Positions 59,850-64,000 of a DNA stretch of 64,000 bases are shown piece after piece. Numbering within the stretch: position 1 is the first letter of the stretch; each line of letters opens with the position of its first letter. Where the stretch lies: positions 992,001-1,056,000 of the forward strand of contig CM056878.1 in assembly GCA_029876055.1 (NCBI GenBank), written 5' to 3'. The position numbers and the translations under genes were made by a program. This DNA is from Madurella fahalii (lineage: Eukaryota > Ascomycota > Sordariomycetes > Sordariales). The notes under the pieces were generated by a model. That model saw only the letters and a program-made list of their open reading frames with translations, was not told where the DNA came from and did not search any database.

Positions 59850-62144
59850 TCAGCTTGAACTATACATCTCCCAAAACGCAATCTCCATCTGCAAATGCAG
59901 GCCTGTTCAGCAACCAACGGCGATCAAGTCCACGTAAAGTGACTGGTACTGACCTTTGTTGCGTGGATAAAGATCTTGACCAGCTCTTCTATCCGTGCAG
60001 GGCTTTGACGCACCGCATGCCTCTCGAGCAGCTCTTTGTCCAGAGTCAGTCGTCGGCGCACTGTGTGTGCTATCATTTCATGTCTGCCATTGCACTCACC
60101 CGAGCCAGTCTTGACAGCCGTGACGTAGTCCTGGGCCACGTAATTCTCAATCCAAGTCCAGTAGATGTTGCCTTCTCTCTTGGACTGCGGGTCTGCGTGC
60201 AGCCGCTTGGCGATGACCCCGTACCCGAGGAGACAGGGCGCCATGGCTATCTGGAGGGCGAGCCAGTCTTCGGACTGGCCAACGTCAAGCACGTATCTCG
60301 GCCACGTTAGCAGCCTTCCTGTTTGCAATGTTCATAGGCTAGGACAAGATACCTTGTGTAAGCAGTGCATGCTGGTTGCTGTGTTAGTGCCTTTCGCCGT
60401 AAGATGTCTCATGGACGGGGAGGTTCGCGTGCCTTCTTTTTCTTCCGTGTTCTCCATCTCTCCTCTGGAGATACCAAAACCCGCACAGTAACCGATGTGC
60501 AGCTCCATCTCCTTGAAAACGTGTGTGACAATGGCCGCAGACTGTTGGTATGTACCTGTGGATCAGGCCACCCGCCTCACAGCATCTGCTAGGGTTTGCA
60601 AACACGTACCGCGGCAACATCTTCTATCGTCTTGGCCTTGTAAGAGCCGAGTGCGTTTGCACGGGCAAAGTGCGTCTGTATCAAGTCAGCAGGGGCTCGT
60701 GCGGTAAAATACCGCCGATGGGGACCGACAAGATAGAGGTAATCCTGGATCAAGTAACCCTTGAACGACTCCAGCGGCAGCGTCGCGTTCCCCATGGCCA
60801 GCACAAACGGGTGATTCACATGCCTGTCCCAGACCAGCGCAACATCAGGCCGCTCCAAGAGATACTCGACGAAGTGGCCCCTGAACCAGAATTAGCCACC
60901 AGCATATACAAAAGGAGAAGAAGAACAGGTTGAGGCGGAATCGTACGGCGAGAACGGCAGGGTATAAACCGAGTGGAAGTGATTTAGCGGCCCGTTACCG
61001 CTCCCCAGCCCCGGCGCCGTCCTGATGCCAGCCTCGACATATCTGCAAGCAGCTTTCACCGCAGCGGGAACATCCATCCCCTTTGCCAGGTTAGACGCGA
61101 TAGCGGCTGCCAGAAGCACGTCAGTTACTCAACAACGCCATTCCATCACCGCGGAGAACGCCCTAAAAGGAAGAAGAGGGGGGGGGGGGGGGGTTTACTC
61201 ACAAGCCAAAGAACACCCAGTCCCATGCGTATTCCTTGTCTGACAAAAGTCCGTCTGCACCCTCACCACCACGTCCCCCTTGTCACCACCAACCAACACA
61301 TCAACAACAATCTCCCCCTCTCCTTCATCCGCCACCTTCCCATCCCCCCTGCGAAAGGGACAGTGCCCGCCCTTGACGAGCACCCACTTCACTCCCAGCG
61401 CGCGCACCATCTCCTTGGCCATCGCCTCCAGATCGTCAGCGCACTCCACCGGAAAGTGGCCGCGCCCCGCGTCGGCAAGCAAGAGGCGAGCTTCGGGGAC
61501 GTTGGGGGTGAGGATTGTTGCGCGTGGGAGGAGACGGGTTCGGAGGACTTGCAGAGCCTGTGGCGGGAGAAGTTGTGCGCCGGTTGTGGAGATCATGACC
61601 TGGGGGTAATGTAATAAATAAGTATCTACAGATGGGAAGAGGGGGGGGTTGGTGTATAAAGAAGAAAAACAAACGGGGTCGACAACCACTGTCGAGACAT
61701 CATGAGCCTCGAGCGCCTCGGCAATGGTTGCAATTGTCCCTGCTGAGGCGAGCATACCTAGATTGGTTTGGCCGCCCATAGAGTTAGCTATGCGGGATGG
61801 GTACAAGTGGGCAGCGGACTCGGGCTTACCCGTCTTGACCACGTCGACACCAACATCCTCAATGACAGCATCGATCTGCTTCTTCAGAAACTCAGTCGGC
61901 ACGTGGTGGACATCGTACACCCCTTTTGTGTTTTGCGCCGTGAGAGCCGTCGTTGCGGTCATGGCGTAACAGCCGTGGGCGGCAATGACCTTCTGGTCTG
62001 CCTCGAGGCCGCTGAGGTGGCAAGGTGTGTAAGTTAGCCCGTGAGCTGCCAATACGAAACTGAAAGCAAAGATGCAAGAAGAGCTACGCACGCTCCGCCT
62101 GAGCTGTCCGAGCCGGCAATTACTAGCACTCTCCCTGGCGCCAT
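59850..62144 (-). CDS. THI20: HMP/HMP-P kinase fused to a TenA domain (Thi20-like)
   Basis: Thi20 phosphorylates hydroxymethylpyrimidine twice for thiamine synthesis, and its TenA domain hydrolyses thiamine or its breakdown products. Eleven exons: 62144-62092, 62011-61830, 61757-61675, 61599-61203, 61106-60947, 60880-60610, 60541-60433, 60371-60353, 60296-60100, 60033-59954 and 59888-59850. They sum to 530 codons with consistent phases. The ThiD domain (to about residue 290) starts MAPGRVLVIAGSDSSGGAGL and has KTGMLASAGTI, VDPVMISTTGAQLL, TPNVPEARLL, LVKGGH and NTHGTGCSLASAIA. The TenA domain (from about 315) has YLLERPDVALVWDRHVNHPF, KEMELHIGYCAGFGIS, CTAYTRYVLDVGQSEDW, ALQIAMAPCLLGYG and HATKMEIAFWEM. 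Exon 8 is only 19 nt. Intron 7 appears to start with GC, and intron 8 appears to end in GAG. Introns 2 and 3 are stopless multiples of three. Intron 4 contains G16. I saw no TPP riboswitch. Confidence 0.93.
61178..61193. repeat. G16 homopolymer in a THI20 intron
   Basis: Sixteen G (C on the gene's sense strand) lie close to the donor of THI20 intron 4, the longest intron of that gene at 96 nt. Confidence 0.9.
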
Positions 62145-62729
62145 CCTGAACGGGTCAATTCGTATATGCTGTGAGCGTGGCTGAGATTGCTGGCGAAGTG
62201 AAATGGTGACGATGAAAATGCCTCTCGCTTTTCACTCGACCGACCGATATAGGCCCTGGGCTGTTCCACTGTTCCCGCGTTGCATTTCATGAATTGGGGG
62301 TGGAGATGGGGGAGGGCAGTGGGGTTTACAGCGCAGTTTGACGAGTTTATCTGGCGGCATCTTACGTACCCTATTAGTAACAGACCGCACGCCATGTCAT
62401 GGGCAGACGGACACACTAGTCTTTCATGTCCCCAATGCTTGGGCTTCCATTCATTCGGTGCAGGAATAACTGGACTATTATACAGATGGGCAGAGAGAAA
62501 TCCACATGGTTTGCTGAACGCCTACCGCTTTCCTATCCTCACCCAGCCCACCCAACCCCAATATGCAAGTCCAAGGTAAACCGTGACCGCCGCTGTCTCC
62601 CCCTGATTTTTCGTACAAAATACAAACGACGCCGGCTAGTGTTTCTCACTCATGCTGCAATACGCGCTACGCCGTCCCCGCTCCTTTCAACGTATCCAGA
62701 AAGAAAAAGAAAAAAGAATCGTGACGTCG
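62145..62729. promoter_or_regulatory. THI20 promoter and 3' region of the RICTOR-like gene
   Basis: The spacer lies between two tandem minus-strand genes. No coding frame is recognisable. It is expected to hold thiamine-responsive promoter elements, which I could not identify. Confidence 0.45.
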
Positions 62730-64000
62730 TTACTGGCTCGGGCTACCGGCCAAGTCCTTTTCCCGTTCGCGCGGACCTCTTGAGGTCTCTGCCGGATCAC
62801 TAATGCTCCTTTGCCTTTCTGTGCGTTGTTCATCACCCGAGCTCTCTCCATCCCGGCCTCCTTCATCTTCATCGTCTTCCTCTTCCTCCCCTTCTTCTTC
62901 TTCTTCTTCTTCTTCGCCGTCGTCGTCGTCACCGTCGTCGTCGTCCCCTTCCTCCACCTCACTACCACTGCCTCCTCCTCTTCTCTCAACCTCGACGGCC
63001 GCGCCCGCCTCCTCCTCTCCCTCTTCCTCCTCCTCCTCCTCTTCCTCATCACTCTCCCCACTCCCCTCCTCATCCCCATCCCCACCTGCACCTGGACCAA
63101 CCGTTCCTCCCCCATCCTCCCCGTACACCACCGCCCTCAACACACTCTTATCAAACAACCCCACGATCATATTCCGATCCGCCAACCGATAGTGATGGCA
63201 TTCCAGCAGGCTCATAACCCTCCTAAACAGCCCAGGCTGCGAGAACCCCTTTACCGCGCCTGCGCCCGCGCCCGCGCCGATGCCCACACCCTTCGCTTTC
63301 TGCGTCTTGATCTGCATCAGCTCGTTCCTCGCCCGCCGGTGGAGCACCATGTTCGCCATGTCAATGACCAGCTCCAGGATGCGCTGGTTGACCGGGTCCG
63401 GGTCGAGCTGCACGCGGGGGATGGCGTCCTCGCCGTCCGCGTCCAGGAGACCGCCCGCGCCACCCGCGCCAGCACCGGCGGCGGCATCTTCAGCTTGCAG
63501 AGCCTTGAGGAGCGACTGCGACCTCGGGCGGGACGGGACGGCGGGGAGCCTCGCGGCCTCGGTCTTCTGGCTGTCGGGCAGCTCGATGGCGGTGATGGGC
63601 GTGTGCCTCCAGGGCTTGAGGGAGAAGAGCTGGGACAGGTCGGTGGGGATGCACAGCCCCAGCGAGTGGCCGAGGATGTTTGTGTTTGCGTCCCAGCCGT
63701 TTTCCGAGAGGATCTCCAGCCCGTGGATCGAGCGCGAGATGAGGCCGAGGACGAAGAAGGCGGTCCCGCGCAGGCTCATGACCTCGTGGTTCTGCGCGAT
63801 CTTGACGATCTGCTCCACCACGTCGCAGGACTCGAGGAAAGGCGCCCCGAGCTCCATGGAGCCGACGTTGCCCACCGCCCAGAGGCAGCCTTTCACCTTG
63901 ACAATCATCTCCGGGTCGTCCGACTGCATGCCGTGCTCGCGGATCGTGGCGGCGAACTCGTCAAAGTGGCCCTTCTCGCTGAGGAGTTTGCACCCCTCCT
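62730..64000 (-). CDS. RICTOR/Tsc11/Ste16-type TORC2 subunit, C-terminal part
   Basis: The frame is open to the window end, so the 5' part is missing. About 423 residues are visible. The first part, GCKLLSEKGHFDEF...KVKGCLWAVGNVGSMELGAPF and EVMSLRGTAFFVLGLISRSIHGLEIL, is the conserved C-terminal RICTOR domain. Next come LGLCIPTDLSQLFSLKPW and LLECHHYRLADRNMIVGLFD, also family blocks. TORC2 phosphorylates AGC kinases and controls actin, sphingolipids and cell-wall integrity; RICTOR/Avo3 is its scaffold. The last 140 or so residues are a highly acidic tail of long Glu and Asp runs separated by Gly/Ser segments, encoded by TTC/TCC-type trinucleotide repeats (about 62860-63060). This tail is lineage-specific and its exact length may be unstable. 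Yeast names are TSC11/AVO3, Neurospora-type name ste16. Confidence 0.92.
   Translation of the reverse strand, partial: EGCKLLSEKGHFDEFAATIREHGMQSDDPEMIVKVKGCLWAVGNVGSMELGAPFLESCDVVEQIVKIAQNHEVMSLRGTAFFVLGLISRSIHGLEILSENGWDANTNILGHSLGLCIPTDLSQLFSLKPWRHTPITAIELPDSQKTEAARLPAVPSRPRSQSLLKALQAEDAAAGAGAGGAGGLLDADGEDAIPRVQLDPDPVNQRILELVIDMANMVLHRRARNELMQIKTQKAKGVGIGAGAGAGAVKGFSQPGLFRRVMSLLECHHYRLADRNMIVGLFDKSVLRAVVYGEDGGGTVGPGAGGDGDEEGSGESDEEEEEEEEEGEEEAGAAVEVERRGGGSGSEVEEGDDDDGDDDDGEEEEEEEEGEEEEDDEDEGGRDGESSGDEQRTERQRSISDPAETSRGPREREKDLAGSPSQ
62860..63060 (-). repeat. Acidic trinucleotide-repeat tract in the RICTOR-like gene
   Basis: GAA/GAG/GAC codon repeats encode several poly-Glu and poly-Asp blocks. 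They are in frame with the gene, so they are coding repeats rather than an insertion. Confidence 0.8.

Noticed and set aside
59850..62144. TPP riboswitch in THI20 introns
   Set aside because: I looked because fungal thiamine genes can have one; no intron is long enough or shows the CTGAGA-type core.
1..64000. tRNA or 5S rRNA genes
   Set aside because: I scanned both strands for the GGTTCGANNC B-box and 5S landmarks; the few TTCGA matches lack paired arms and an A-box. A tRNAscan-SE run would settle this.

Overview
The window is nuclear DNA of a filamentous ascomycete, most likely a Sordariomycete. The reasons are short GT-AG introns (about 50-80 nt) with CTAAC/CTGAC branch sites, GC-rich coding sequence, and a CON7-type zinc-finger regulator known from Pezizomycotina. 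I cannot name the species. All exon coordinates come from reading splice signals and conserved protein sequence by eye, without alignment or RNA evidence.

Layout. 1-7.1 kb holds the 3' end of an ISA2-like mitochondrial Fe-S assembly gene, a divergent pair of ribosomal protein genes (RPL7 on minus, RPS14 on plus) and eIF3c/NIP1 on minus. An RPL7 intron appears to carry a C/D-box snoRNA directed at 25S rRNA. 8.1-15.3 kb is PRP8, the spliceosome core protein, with an apparent one-base frame break in its proline-rich N-terminus. 15.3-27 kb is gene-poor apart from one Myb/SANT gene. 27-37.2 kb holds RAD26 (CSB-like), a hemerythrin-like protein, an undescribed cysteine-motif protein with a frame break at a homopolymer, and an Mpv17/PMP22 membrane protein. 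38-41 kb holds SNF8/VPS22 (ESCRT-II) and AAR2, the U5 snRNP assembly factor that binds Prp8. CON7 lies at 44.2-45.7 kb and is preceded by an 11 kb stretch with no convincing gene. 56.7-64 kb holds DBP2 with a 485-nt intron, THI20 with eleven exons, and the C-terminal part of a RICTOR/TSC11-like TORC2 subunit. These last three are all on the minus strand.

Themes. RNA biology recurs: PRP8, its chaperone AAR2, the DEAD-box helicase DBP2, the intronic snoRNA, two ribosomal proteins and a translation factor. The two transcription-factor genes sit beside the largest gene-free stretches. I saw no tRNA, 5S rRNA, CRISPR array, intact transposon or secondary-metabolite cluster.
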